Shown: positions 35,182-44,177, numbered from the stretch's first letter. The stretch: DNA of 64,000 nucleotides from Bacillus infantis NRRL B-14911 (GCF_000473245.1 NC_022524.1:2318501-2382500); one strand, 5' to 3'. Numbers and translations: made by a program. Notes: generated from the letters alone by a model not told the origin.

Positions 35182-35917
35182 CTAAATTTCCAGCCTGCTC
35201 CTTAATCCTTTGGCATAATTCCGGCTGACAGATAATATTTCTTCAGACCCCTCCACTTCAAGCTGGTAAGCGCCGTTAAACCATGGAGTCAACCTTGATA
35301 CATAGGGCAGATGGACGATTGTGCTTTTATGTATGCGGAAAAAAGGAAATTGCTGCAGCCTGCTTTCAAGCTCCTTTAATGGAGTTTTAACAGAATAGCT
35401 TCCGTTTTTCGCAACAATCCTTGAAACTTTATCATCACGAGAAATATATAGGATGGACAATGGGTCTAATATAAGAGATATTGCCATCTTCCTCCACTGC
35501 CAGTTTCCCCGGGTTCACGGCTGCGGCTGTGCTGTCGCCTTCTTCTGCAAAAATCTTTCTGAGTCTTGATACAGTTTCTTTAACCAGCTCTTCGTCAAAG
35601 GGCTTCAGCAGATAATCAACCGCTTCATAGCGGAAAGCTTCTGCCGCAAACTGCGGGTAAGCTGTCGCAAAGATTATTTTTGGCACTTTTTTTAAATCAT
35701 TCAGCGATCGGGCGGCTTCCATGCCATTCATTTTTGGCATTTCAATATCCAAAAATACAGCATCCGGCTGCAGCTGCAGACACTGGATGACTGCCTGTTC
35801 ACCAGATTCTGCTTCCCCTATTACCTGAAGGTCTCCATATTCGTTCAGCAGGTGAACAAGCTCCTGCCTGCTGTATGGCTCATCGTCCGCAATCAGTATG
35901 CTGATTTTTCTTTCCAT
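35182..35917 (-). pseudogene. LytTR-type response regulator, frameshifted
   Basis: Two frames cover one regulator. From ATG 35917 (AAAGGAG site) a receiver domain reads ILIADDEPYSRQELVHLL with the phospho-acceptor in VFLDIEMPKMNG (D57), ATAYPQFAAEAF and YLLKPFDEEL, then passes out of frame at EEDGNISYI into RPIVHPIYFS and stop. The other frame continues DPLSILYISRDDKVSRIVAK and a complete LytTR DNA-binding domain (FFRIHKSTIVHLPYV to the stop at 35182). Removing one A near 35467 restores a ~244-residue BtsR/LytT-like protein. Sequencing error, recent mutation or recoding cannot be separated here. Confidence 0.88.
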
Positions 35918-35918
35918 G

Positions 35919-37655
35919 CTATTCTTCTCCTTTGTCCGGCAGCACGAATGAGACTGTCGTCCCTTCATTCAGCCTGCTGTCAAAATTAAGTCCGGCTCTT
36001 TCCCCAAAGAGCATCGCCAGCCTCCTGTTTACATTATAAATTCCAAGTCCAGTCCCAGTCAGGGAAGGTACGATGCCCCTTGCCAGCTGGTGAAGGCGTT
36101 CTGTTTCGATACCTGCCCCATTGTCAGAAACGGAAACTTTTGTCCCTTCTTTTTTAACAGCAGCAGAAATAATGATCCTGCAGTCAGCTTCCTTATCCTT
36201 GATGCCATGCTTTACTGCATTCTCTACAAGCGGCTGGAGTGTCAGCGGCGGAATTTGAGCAGAAAGTGCTTCCTCTTCTATCCGGAATTCAGTTTTAAGC
36301 CTGTCAGAAAATCTTGCTTCCTCTATTTCCAAGTAGGCTTGTACATGCTTTAATTCTTCCTTCAATGTTGTACGTTCCAAAGTTGTACCCGTAAGATTCT
36401 GCCTCAGGAAATGGGAAAGCGACAAGAGCAGCTTGCGGGCTTTCTTTGGATCAATGCGAATCAGGGAAACGATTACATTCAAAGTATTAAACAAAAAGTG
36501 CGGGCTGATTTGTGCCTGCAGTGCCTTGATTTCTGCATCCTTCGCAAGCTGGTATGCTTTCTCTCCCCTTGCAGCATCTAGCTGATTGCTAAGGAGCATG
36601 CTCAGACCGGAAATTAATTCAATGACTACATTGGTAATTTCTTTTTCTGACTTAAAATAGAATTTCAAGGTGCCGATGGTCTGTCCCCTTTCCTTCAGCG
36701 GAGCAATGGCGGCAGCACCAAGCGGACATGACGGACTGCTGCAGCTGATATCATTCCTGCCGGCAATGATCAAGGCTCCTTGGCCAAGCACCTTTCTGGT
36801 TATATCTGTTTGAATCAGATGTCCTGATTTGTGATGGTCATCAGCCACGCCAATATGAGACAGGATGCGTTCATCATCTGTAATCGACACGGCGCTTGCA
36901 TTGACTTCGTGGTAAAGGATGCGGCATACCTCTTCTGCCGCATCTCTGGTCATCCCTTTTCGCAGATGCTTCAAAGTCTGGCGTGCCAGCCGCAGGGATC
37001 TCTGCGCCTGGATGGCTGCAGCTTTTTCCTCTTCATTGACCACGCTTTTGATGATCAGCAGGAAAATGGCACAGCCGACTCCATTGGCGAGAATCATGGG
37101 CAGACCGATGGTTTCGACCAAAGCTGAAGCTTTACTATAAGGACTTGAGAGAAGAAGGATGATAAGCATCTGCACACTTTCGGCCAGGGCTCCGATAAAA
37201 AACGCTGTCGACAGCTTCACATGCCTGTTTCTCTTATGCAGGATGCTTGCAATGATCCCAGCAAAGATTGAAGCCAAGCCGCAGGAAAAAGCTGTAAAGC
37301 CGCCCAATGTAAAACGGTGGACTCCTGCCACCAATCCGGCGCCAATCCCTACCCTGTATCCTCCGAATAGTCCGGCAAGAACCACGCCGATCACCCTGGA
37401 GTTTGCAATGGCTTCATCTGAAGATAGCTCTGACGCCCAGCGGCTGAACTGCAGGGTATCCGTGTCAAAACTGACACCGGTATAGGTGCCGAATATACCG
37501 AAGAATCCAAAAAAAAGAACAGCGACCCACCGCTGTTTTGCCGTCAATGATTCCTGGTATATCATTTCGCGGAAAAAACGGAATCTGGTCAAAACGAAGG
37601 CTATGGTAACAATCAGGCCAAGCCTCTCGAGCATTGTCAGCAGCAGCTCGAACAT
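35919..37655 (-). CDS. LytS-type sensor histidine kinase (5TMR-LYT)
   Basis: A 578-residue sensor: N-terminal 5TMR-LYT membrane region (residues 1-200, with SRVIGVVLAGLFGGYRVGIG and HRFTLGGFTAFSCGLASIFA), a GAF-like domain (~220-345), then a His_kinase domain with the phospho-acceptor in QAQISPHFLFNTLNVIVSL and an ATPase domain (LVENAVKHGIKD, DNGAGI, GTGLGIYNV). Homologues (BtsS, LytS) sense extracellular pyruvate and switch on CstA/BtsT- or LrgAB-type transporters. Its stop is 1 base before the regulator start, and the transporter gene follows, so the locus is a plausible pyruvate-response unit. Confidence 0.94.
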   Translation of the reverse strand: MFELLLTMLERLGLIVTIAFVLTRFRFFREMIYQESLTAKQRWVAVLFFGFFGIFGTYTGVSFDTDTLQFSRWASELSSDEAIANSRVIGVVLAGLFGGYRVGIGAGLVAGVHRFTLGGFTAFSCGLASIFAGIIASILHKRNRHVKLSTAFFIGALAESVQMLIILLLSSPYSKASALVETIGLPMILANGVGCAIFLLIIKSVVNEEEKAAAIQAQRSLRLARQTLKHLRKGMTRDAAEEVCRILYHEVNASAVSITDDERILSHIGVADDHHKSGHLIQTDITRKVLGQGALIIAGRNDISCSSPSCPLGAAAIAPLKERGQTIGTLKFYFKSEKEITNVVIELISGLSMLLSNQLDAARGEKAYQLAKDAEIKALQAQISPHFLFNTLNVIVSLIRIDPKKARKLLLSLSHFLRQNLTGTTLERTTLKEELKHVQAYLEIEEARFSDRLKTEFRIEEEALSAQIPPLTLQPLVENAVKHGIKDKEADCRIIISAAVKKEGTKVSVSDNGAGIETERLHQLARGIVPSLTGTGLGIYNVNRRLAMLFGERAGLNFDSRLNEGTTVSFVLPDKGEE

Positions 37656-37743
37656 ACGGACACCTTCTTCCTACCAGTTAATTGCCCCTATTTTACTATA
37701 ATTTCTTAAGCTTTACTATTATCCAGGAAAAGAGAACATAAAT

Positions 37744-37770
37744 AAGCACCTGCCGGAAAGGCAGGTGCTT
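37744..37770 (-). terminator. Terminator of the 48-aa gene
   Basis: AAGCACCTGCC-GGAAA-GGCAGGTGCTT, perfect 11-bp stem just after the stop codon; ATTTATG follows on the minus strand. Confidence 0.7.
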
Positions 37771-37776
37771 CACTGT

Positions 37777-37923
37777 TCAGGCTAATATTAAAAGCGCAAC
37801 CATGACAACAGATGGGAGGCCGTAGTAAAGAGCATTTTTGAATAAGATCTCATTAGTATCCTGGTTCTCCCACCCTTTGTATTCTGGACGCCTGCGGGTA
37901 TACCACTCGCCATATGTCTGCAT
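37777..37923 (-). CDS. Small C-tail-anchored membrane protein, 48 aa
   Basis: MQTYGEWYTRRRPEYKGWEN then QDTNEILFKNALYYGLPSVVMVALLILA: a polar, Trp/Tyr/Arg-rich N-terminus and a single C-terminal membrane helix. The ATG at 37921-37923 follows AAGGGTGATAATC. No family recognised. Confidence 0.7.
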   Translation of the reverse strand: MQTYGEWYTRRRPEYKGWENQDTNEILFKNALYYGLPSVVMVALLILA

Positions 37924-37984
37924 GATTATCACCCTTTCTTTTATCTGTTCTATACCCGTGCAGGAAGAAAAGTACACATTTGGA

Positions 37985-38428
37985 TTACAAGAAACGGATT
38001 AGATAATTTTCAAGCCCTGCTGGAAAAAGTACTTCCCTCTCATCAATAAAAGAAATAACCGGTATCCATTTTGCTTCCGACTTTCTCCCATTTTCGTTCA
38101 CTGGAATGGACTCTTTTTCGTATAGTGACTCATTCACAAGCTCGGCCTCATAAAGCTGTGTCAATTCATGTCTCGTGATTCCATTAATAGAGTAAATGTT
38201 TTCTAAGCAGGCAATATAATTCACTATATTGATCTCTGCTCCTATCTCTTCCATGAACTCTCTTTTCAAAGCATCTATCGAGGTTTCCCCAAGTTCTATT
38301 GTTCCTCCGAGCGGGCGGTAAAAGACTCCCTCACCCTTTGAATGCTTCCCGCTGAGCTTTTCCGCCAGGATGCGGCCGTCCTTATAAATAATGCCCAATG
38401 TATTTGCTCTTGGCCTGTCCACCATCAT
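37985..38428 (-). CDS. Nudix hydrolase
   Basis: A 147-residue Nudix protein with the full box GGTIELGETSIDALKREFME-E-I-G-A-E at about residues 41-65 (GX5EX7REUXEEXGU). These enzymes cleave nucleoside diphosphates linked to another moiety; the substrate cannot be read from the sequence. Its divergent neighbour bioY shares the 100-bp intergenic region. Confidence 0.9.
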   Translation of the reverse strand: MMVDRPRANTLGIIYKDGRILAEKLSGKHSKGEGVFYRPLGGTIELGETSIDALKREFMEEIGAEINIVNYIACLENIYSINGITRHELTQLYEAELVNESLYEKESIPVNENGRKSEAKWIPVISFIDEREVLFPAGLENYLIRFL

Positions 38429-38440
38429 TCGAACTCCTTT

Positions 38441-38492
38441 AGTAAACTAAATATAATTTCAGTTGACATATAGTCGTTTTCCATCTTATTCT
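38441..38492 (+). promoter_or_regulatory. BirA operator and promoter of bioY
   Basis: AGTAAACT (38441-38448), 12-nt spacer, AGTTGACA (38461-38468): an inverted pair of GTnnAC-type half sites like Bacillus BirA operators. The right half contains the -35 TTGACA (38463-38468); TATTCT at 38487-38492 (18 bp) is the -10. Biotinyl-AMP-bound BirA would block this promoter. Confidence 0.7.
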
Positions 38493-38528
38493 TATTTTAG
38501 TATAAAACAATTCTGGGAGGCATAATTC

Positions 38529-39125
38529 ATGAAAAAGAAATTGACGCCGCTACATCTTTCATTGGCCGGTATGTTTACTGCCCTGATGGCAATTGGAGCA
38601 AATATCACATCATTCGTCCCATTCATGGTAATCGGAGGGGTCCCTATTACCCTGCAAACATTCATCGCGATCCTCTCTGGCGCCATCCTTGGCAGCAGGC
38701 TGTCAGCCATCGCCATGACTGTATATGCCTTGGTTGGCATCGCTGGTGTCCCTGTGTTTGCAAAATTCGGCTCCGGCTTTGCGACTGTCATCAGCCCGAC
38801 ATTCGGCTTCATCCTTACATATATTCTTGCAGCTTATGCAACAGGGAAGATAATTGAAAAGAATTCAAGCAAAGCATCTTATATCACAGCTGCGCTTACG
38901 GGACTGGCCGTCAATTATATATTAGGGACAAACTATATGTATCTAGCCTATAAACTATGGTTTGCAGCACCGGAAGGCTTCACTTATGCGATGGCATGGA
39001 TCTGGATGCTGGTTCCGCTGCCTAAGGATATCATACTTTCCGTACTGGCCGGCCTTCTTGCACTAAGACTGAATCGGAATGCGCTTTCTGGCAGCCGTTT
39101 GAATAAACTGAAACAGTCAGCATGA
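38529..39125 (+). CDS. bioY: Biotin transporter BioY
   Basis: A 198-residue ECF S-component for biotin with about six helices: LTPLHLSLAGMFTALMAIGA, ITLQTFIAILSGAILGSRLS, ALVGIAGVPVFAKFGSG and PTFGFILTYILAAY-A-x-G. It works with the shared EcfA/EcfA-prime/EcfT energising module encoded elsewhere, or alone with low capacity. The start follows GGGAGG. A BirA operator lies upstream. Confidence 0.95.
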   Translation: MKKKLTPLHLSLAGMFTALMAIGANITSFVPFMVIGGVPITLQTFIAILSGAILGSRLSAIAMTVYALVGIAGVPVFAKFGSGFATVISPTFGFILTYILAAYATGKIIEKNSSKASYITAALTGLAVNYILGTNYMYLAYKLWFAAPEGFTYAMAWIWMLVPLPKDIILSVLAGLLALRLNRNALSGSRLNKLKQSA

Positions 39126-39131
39126 TGCCAT

Positions 39132-39164
39132 AAAGATTCTGTCATGATGGGCAGAATCTTTTTA
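39132..39164 (+). terminator. Terminator of bioY
   Basis: AAAGATTCTG, 10-nt loop, CAGAATCTTT plus TTT. Confidence 0.85.
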
Positions 39165-39246
39165 CTTTCAGCAGGTGCTGGAATTGTTTGTCCTTCCCGG
39201 CAGTCCGGCTGCATATACTATAGCAAACTGCTTTTGGGAGGTACTT

Positions 39247-39519
39247 ATGTTTCAGCTTTTGGAAAAAACCATAATCATGATGGCTTCACTGAGGATTTTT
39301 TCGGGAAGCCTTGAAATTTTGGCTGCATTTCTGATCATCAAATACAATGATATTGAAAAAGCACTCGTATTGAACAGCTCTCTCGCCCTCGTTGGCCCGC
39401 TAATCCTGATTGCAACAACCACTATAGGGCTCATTGGCCTTGCCGATAAGGTTTCATTTACCAAGATGCTCTGGGTATTTGCCGGTGTCGGCTGCATATT
39501 GTATGGAGTGAAGAGCTGA
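39247..39519 (+). CDS. yqhV: YqhV-like membrane protein (DUF2619)
   Basis: A 90-residue protein with two to three membrane helices: MASLRIFSGSLEILAAFLII, KALVLNSSLALVGPLILIAT and KMLWVFAGVGCILYG. This matches the YqhV/DUF2619 family, found in B. subtilis next to the spoIIIA operon; the role is unknown. The ATG at 39247 follows GGGAGGTACTT; the longer frame upstream has no ribosome binding site. Confidence 0.82.
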   Translation: MFQLLEKTIIMMASLRIFSGSLEILAAFLIIKYNDIEKALVLNSSLALVGPLILIATTTIGLIGLADKVSFTKMLWVFAGVGCILYGVKS

Positions 39520-39593
39520 GCGCAGCTTATATATGGATTGTAGGCTTATTAAAAGCTTAATTAATTATCATTTTTCCAATCCCTTAGCTTTCA

Positions 39594-39687
39594 GCTGGAG
39601 TGGTGCAGTTGATTTCCGTGCACTTCGCTTTCTGCGGGGAGGCGCTGTTTTACCGAAGGACTCTGCGTGCCTTTCACTCCAATCAGC
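39594..39687. repeat. Dispersed intergenic repeat (GATTTCCG...CACTCCAATC type)
   Basis: The block GTTGATTTCCGTGCACTTCG, CTTTCTGCGGGGAGGCGCTG and, at the other end, GCGTGCCTTTCACTCCAATC resembles a repeat that recurs in many Bacillaceae genomes (TTGATTTCCG...CGCTTTCCGCGGG...CACTCCAATCAA). Here it is short and degenerate. The family recall is from memory, not from a search. Confidence 0.5.
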
Positions 39688-39817
39688 AGGGGTTTAATAA
39701 TTTTTTGGGTTTTTGAAGAGGCCCTATAGGATCTGCAAAGACTAAAAGCTATTTTATTTTAAGCAACGGCTTCACCTCTGGAGAAAAAGTATATTCAATT
39801 AATGTTATCCAACATGG

Positions 39818-39856
39818 AAAAGGACCTGCCCGCTCATTACCGCGGCCGGTCCTTTT
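39818..39856 (-). terminator. Terminator of the S8 protease gene
   Basis: AAAAGGACC ... GGTCCTTTT with a long GC-rich loop, directly after the protease stop codon. Confidence 0.75.
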
Positions 39857-39857
39857 G

Positions 39858-41201
39858 TTATTTTTCAGCAGCTGCAAGTGCAGCATTGATATCAATCAGG
39901 CCATTGCCGAAGTAAGCATCCCTGCCTTCTTCCCCAATATCCCTCGCTGTACCTTTTATAATATTCATGACCTCTCTATTGGACAGATCAGGATTGACTG
40001 AAAGAATGAGCCCTGCAAGTCCTGCGACATGCGGGCTTGCCATGGATGTGCCTGAAAGGGCTGCATACTGATTTTTAAAATAGGTGCTTGGAATATACAC
40101 ACCTGGTGCAGTCACATCAATATAATAACCATAATTAGAAAAATCAGCTTTTTCACCCGTATAGCTTACAGCCGACACACTGAGCACTTCCGGAAAGGCA
40201 GCCGGAAATGATGGCTGTTCAGAGTTGTCATTCCCTGCAGCTGAAATGAGGACTGCTCCTTTGTCATAAGCATACCGGATCGCTTCCTCCAGGAAAGCAG
40301 ACGGCTGGTAGTTGCCAAGGCTCAGATTGATCACATCTGCTCCGTGATCCGCTGCCCAGATAATGCCCTTGGCGATATCGAATGTATAACCGTAGCCCTT
40401 GCTGCCCATTGCCTTAACCGGCATGATCCGATTATTCCAGGTTATGCCTGCAATACCTTCCCCATTGTTTGTTTCAGAAGCTATAATGCCTGCAACGTGA
40501 GTTCCATGGCCATTGTCGTCGTCAAAATCGCTGCTGTTCTGCATAACATTATAGCCCTTCATCAATCTTCTCCTGAGATCAGGATGATCTATATCCACCC
40601 CTGTATCGACAACGGCAATAATGATATCTTCGTCACCCTTTGAGATATCCCAGGCTTTCTCAATATCGATGGCAGGCAGGTTCCATTGGTACTTTTCTCT
40701 ATAAAGCAGGTCATTTGGAAGCTGAGTTTCATTTTGCATCAGGATGAAGTTAGGCTCTGCATAGGCGACATCAGTCCGTTCCCTGAAAAACTGCAGAAGG
40801 TCTGCGGTTGTCATACTGTCAGACTGAAAAACAAATATGGAATCCATGTGCCGGAAGAATTCTGCATCAAGTCCGGCTGCCAGACTGTCAAGCTCATCAT
40901 CATCAGGAGGAGAGGAAAATTTAACAGTAGCTTCATGCTCTATATAGTGGCTTTTATCCTTCAGGTTATGATGGATGATCTTCACATCGTCATCCCCGTT
41001 CAGGATTGTTTTAATTCTTTCGCCCTGTTCTATTGCATTGATTCTCAGCAGGCGGCTTGAGCTTTGTTCTAAAGATTGTGTATGACCGGAGAGCTCCCCT
41101 TCATCTTTCCTTTCATGGTTGTTGCCCGGCAGCTGGAATAACATCATAACAGCCGCAAACAACGCTGCAGCACTGATGAGGGCTGTGATTATTCTTTTCA
41201 T
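39858..41201 (-). CDS. Subtilisin-like serine protease (S8 family)
   Basis: A 447-residue exported protease. Residues 5-24 form a signal or anchor helix, ~88-155 an I9-type propeptide (IEHEATVKFSS, VAYAEPNFILM), then the catalytic domain: Asp in IIIAVVDTGVDIDHPDL, His in DDDNGHGTHVAGIIASE, oxyanion Asn in ISAAGNDN, Ser in LSGTSMASPHVAGLAGL. All triad residues are present, so it should be active outside the cell. It has no C-terminal extension. Confidence 0.95.
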   Translation of the reverse strand: MKRIITALISAAALFAAVMMLFQLPGNNHERKDEGELSGHTQSLEQSSSRLLRINAIEQGERIKTILNGDDDVKIIHHNLKDKSHYIEHEATVKFSSPPDDDELDSLAAGLDAEFFRHMDSIFVFQSDSMTTADLLQFFRERTDVAYAEPNFILMQNETQLPNDLLYREKYQWNLPAIDIEKAWDISKGDEDIIIAVVDTGVDIDHPDLRRRLMKGYNVMQNSSDFDDDNGHGTHVAGIIASETNNGEGIAGITWNNRIMPVKAMGSKGYGYTFDIAKGIIWAADHGADVINLSLGNYQPSAFLEEAIRYAYDKGAVLISAAGNDNSEQPSFPAAFPEVLSVSAVSYTGEKADFSNYGYYIDVTAPGVYIPSTYFKNQYAALSGTSMASPHVAGLAGLILSVNPDLSNREVMNIIKGTARDIGEEGRDAYFGNGLIDINAALAAAEK

Positions 41202-41367
41202 TAAAGTGCACCTCGGGTTGTCAGTTTTCTCTTAGCGTGCTCATGAATGCTGCTAATCATGATGGTAAACATTCACATCGGACACAGCCTTAAGTTTGAA
41301 TACAGGGAGTATACAAAAGCACCTTTTATAAAAAGCTAACAAAAAATCAACATCAAAGGAGACTGGA

Positions 41368-41943
41368 ATGATCATTCGTATCTGGCTGATTTACTTATGG
41401 GATTTCCTTGATCCTGTCTATTATTGCTGTACAAGGTTGTTTCATTTAAAGCTGGAGGAAAAGTACAGCGTATTCCGGGTCAGAAAGACGAAATATCGAG
41501 GTCCCGATATCATCCTCTCAGACGGCTCCTCCCTCAAAAAAAATGATATTGTCATCAAAATCCATCTTCATAATTCGAGGCTTCTCAAGCAGCTTGTCCA
41601 CATTAAAAGCCCGGTATCCAGAGGCAGAGCTTTAATCAGAATTGTCGGCGAATCCATGCCCTGTCTGGCTCTGCATCTTGAAAAGCATCCTGACAACGAC
41701 TTAATCAAGGGTGTCATAGGCATCACCATGATTAACAAAGGCTACCAGATTCTTGGCTTTGAACGTCATCCTTTGACACACAGGGGGTATATTCTCCTTA
41801 AGCAGCTGATGCAGGCACCGATTTATTTTTTGTCCCAGCCTAAAGCTAAATGGAAGGACTTAAAGGATGCAGCTCCTGCGTATCTCGTCATGACAAAGCA
41901 GCAGCTGGCAGCAAAATATCGTCAGTCCCTTTTACAGCAATAA
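41368..41943 (+). CDS. YkoP-like protein
   Basis: A 191-residue protein: IWLIYLWDFLDPVYYCCTRL, FRVRKTKYRGPDIILSDGS, KNDIVIKIHLHN, then a C-terminal GYQILGFERHPLTHRGYILL. This matches the YkoP domain found in Bacillus, in B. subtilis encoded beside a glycosyltransferase and a deacetylase-like gene. Function unknown; a membrane-interacting lipid or polysaccharide role is only guessed from that context. Confidence 0.82.
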   Translation: MIIRIWLIYLWDFLDPVYYCCTRLFHLKLEEKYSVFRVRKTKYRGPDIILSDGSSLKKNDIVIKIHLHNSRLLKQLVHIKSPVSRGRALIRIVGESMPCLALHLEKHPDNDLIKGVIGITMINKGYQILGFERHPLTHRGYILLKQLMQAPIYFLSQPKAKWKDLKDAAPAYLVMTKQQLAAKYRQSLLQQ

Positions 41944-41992
41944 TAGCTGACTATTTTAGATCCTGCATTTACAGCTTTCTGCTGCATAGAAA

Positions 41993-42019
41993 AGGCACAC
42001 TTCTTTTGGAAGTGTGCCT
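41993..42019. terminator. Bidirectional terminator
   Basis: GGCACACTTC-5 nt-GAAGTGTGCC between the convergent YkoP-like gene and the CDF gene. Confidence 0.75.
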
Positions 42020-42028
42020 CATTATTAT

Positions 42029-42988
42029 CTAATCCCTTTTCCATGTGGTGATGTTGTCAGTTTCAAGGATACCCATCCTGACATCCCCGACATCCGGATC
42101 TTTGAAGAGCTTATCCCGGACCCTGTAGATGATATCATCTGCTATGGCCAGGGAAAGGCCGGCTTTCAGCTCAATATAGCTTTCAATATGATACTTCCTT
42201 CCTTCCTGGAGGATGCGCATATCTTTAATATCAACCACGTCCGGATCTGATAGGATGGTATCTGCCACCCGGTCTTCAATTTCCTTTGGTGCCGCAACAC
42301 CAATCAGTCCAAGAGTATTTTCATATCCAATTTTGATGGCAATTCCCACCAGCAGGAATCCAATCAGGATTGTCCCTACCCCATCCAGGAAATAGAAGCC
42401 TGTCAAATGGGCAAGGATGATTGAAATAAGTGCCAGCAGAGCCCCGAAGGTCGCGATGATATCTTCATAAAAGACAAGTCTTGTAGGCGGTGCAGCAAGG
42501 CGGACATTCTTAAATGAAGTCGTAAATACGCTGAATCCCTTTGCCCCGCTTTTTGTTTCATGGGCAATCTCTTTCATTGCCTTCACAAGGACTCCCCCAT
42601 CTGTCAAGATGGCAAGAATCATGATAATGATGTTCAGCCACAAATCAGAAGACTCATGGGGATGGACAATAAGGTCCCATCCTTTATGAATGGTTTCGTA
42701 TGCCATAATGGAAATCACAATAACGGCGATCAAAACGAATAAATTGACCACACGGCCAAATCCGCTTGGAAATCTTTTTGTTGCTTCTTTCTCGGATATG
42801 GCGCTTCCGAAGAAGACGAATCCCTGGTTCAATGCATCCGCAACCGAATGAAGGGTCGTAGCAAACATGGCACCGCTGCCGCTTATTGCTGCTGCGACTC
42901 CTTTGGCGATGGCTAAAGCCGTATTCCCTACAGCTGCAATCCCTGAAGACTTATTCCCTCTTTTTAAAAACGCAAGCAGTGACATCAC
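42029..42988 (-). CDS. Cation diffusion facilitator family transporter
   Basis: A 319-residue CDF protein with about five to six helices and a C-terminal cytosolic domain. Features: TLHSVADALNQGFVFFGSAI (the H-S-x-x-D metal-site helix), FPSGFGRVVNLFVLIAVIVI, FYEDIIATFGALLALISII and DILDxxxV-like C-domain DPDVVDIKDMRILQEGRKYH. It resembles the SLC30A9/YdfM-like subgroup rather than CzcD and lacks a His-rich loop. The start is uncertain: AGAGGGTG abuts the GTG and ATG codons, and an in-frame CTG lies 8 nt beyond. Confidence 0.9.
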   Translation of the reverse strand: MMSLLAFLKRGNKSSGIAAVGNTALAIAKGVAAAISGSGAMFATTLHSVADALNQGFVFFGSAISEKEATKRFPSGFGRVVNLFVLIAVIVISIMAYETIHKGWDLIVHPHESSDLWLNIIIMILAILTDGGVLVKAMKEIAHETKSGAKGFSVFTTSFKNVRLAAPPTRLVFYEDIIATFGALLALISIILAHLTGFYFLDGVGTILIGFLLVGIAIKIGYENTLGLIGVAAPKEIEDRVADTILSDPDVVDIKDMRILQEGRKYHIESYIELKAGLSLAIADDIIYRVRDKLFKDPDVGDVRMGILETDNITTWKRD

Positions 42989-43073
42989 CCTCTATCTTTG
43001 TAGTCTTTGTTTTAATATTTATTTACCATGATAGAGCGAAAACCAAACCTCTCAAATAAAAGGGTGGCAATCA

Positions 43074-44177
43074 TTAATTGATGATGCCGTTACCCGAAAT
43101 AAGGATGCGGACCTCCGGTTTTACATCCACCTTTGCATAATAATCACTCCCCTTTATGTTTTCCCATATATCCGGGTGAAAAGCGATTAATTCTCTTCCA
43201 ACTCCCAGTAAGTCAGCTTTTTCCTCTTTAAGAATACTGAAAACCCCCTTTGCATCATCAGACATTTTTTGCGAAATTTCCCTGGCAAGCTCCTTGGCAA
43301 TCTTTTTTTCGTGCAGATGATCGAGGGGATATTCCTCAATATTAATGTCAATCGACAGAACTGCCTTGAATACTGCCCTGCCGTAGCTATAGGTATAATG
43401 AAGGTCTCTTTTAACTTTGTTGACAGCAAAAGTGACCGTTTCGCCTTTTGACAGTTTATAAGCGAACCTGCATTCTTTGTTCATCTTGTCCATGAACAGC
43501 ATCAAAAGACTGCTTTGCTCAGGGGTTATGACCTTTCCGGTAAATATCCTGTCATGAAACAGTGCGCTCCCGCTGACTTCAATCTTTTTATTCTCATCAT
43601 TATTTTTAATAAAAGGAACCATAAAGTCTTTGCCCTCGTCGAAGAGGATGGTACAAATATTCTGCACTGTCAGCTCCTGGATTTCGGTGCTTTTTTCACT
43701 GTTAAGAAGCAATTCATACAAAAACTCCCCAAGCAAGGGTTCATTTTTATGATTCTCCGCCAGCAGAGCGCCTGCACTTCCGTCAGCTACTGCCACTTTA
43801 GCAATGATGGGCGTCCGCGGAATACGGTAGACGATATCAAGGACTGTATAGATATCCCTTTTAGCCAGCTCTTCTCCAAGGATCAGCACTTTGCTTTTGG
43901 AAGGGTCAAATTCCCCCGCAAGTGACCGGTTGATTGTAAGCCTTGTATCCCGTATATTCAAGCCCTCTCCCTTTGCAATTTCATTGGTGGCCTCCTGCTG
44001 GGGATTAGGAACCTTGGTTGTATTGCGGATGATTGAAGTAGTTTCGTATTTACCGTCCTCAGTCAGATCAAAGGCGGAAATATAAACAAGGCGGGAATTT
44101 TTCAATAGCCTTTCATCCCAGCAGCCGCCTAGAATCAGCACTATGATAAGCAGCCATGCCAGCTTAATGGTCCTCAA
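43074..44177 (-). CDS. Spore germinant receptor C subunit (GerAC/GerKC-like lipoprotein)
   Basis: A 367-residue Ger(x)C lipoprotein: lipobox LGGC with Cys 19 followed by W-D-E-R, the family hallmark, then ETTSIIRNTTKVPNPQQEAT, a GEGLNIRDTRLTINRSLAGE region and the C-terminal domain ending in the KVDVKPEVRILISG strand. It is anchored to the outside of the spore inner membrane and is needed for germinant response. It starts 4 bp inside the B-subunit gene. Confidence 0.95.
   Translation of the reverse strand: MRTIKLAWLLIIVLILGGCWDERLLKNSRLVYISAFDLTEDGKYETTSIIRNTTKVPNPQQEATNEIAKGEGLNIRDTRLTINRSLAGEFDPSKSKVLILGEELAKRDIYTVLDIVYRIPRTPIIAKVAVADGSAGALLAENHKNEPLLGEFLYELLLNSEKSTEIQELTVQNICTILFDEGKDFMVPFIKNNDENKKIEVSGSALFHDRIFTGKVITPEQSSLLMLFMDKMNKECRFAYKLSKGETVTFAVNKVKRDLHYTYSYGRAVFKAVLSIDINIEEYPLDHLHEKKIAKELAREISQKMSDDAKGVFSILKEEKADLLGVGRELIAFHPDIWENIKGSDYYAKVDVKPEVRILISGNGIIN

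Larger units (their letters stand above)
39520..39857. other. Intergenic region with a Bacillaceae dispersed repeat
   Basis: A 338-bp gap between yqhV and the convergent protease gene. It holds a structured repeat (39594-39687) and the protease terminator (39818-39856); nothing coding is supported. Confidence 0.6.
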
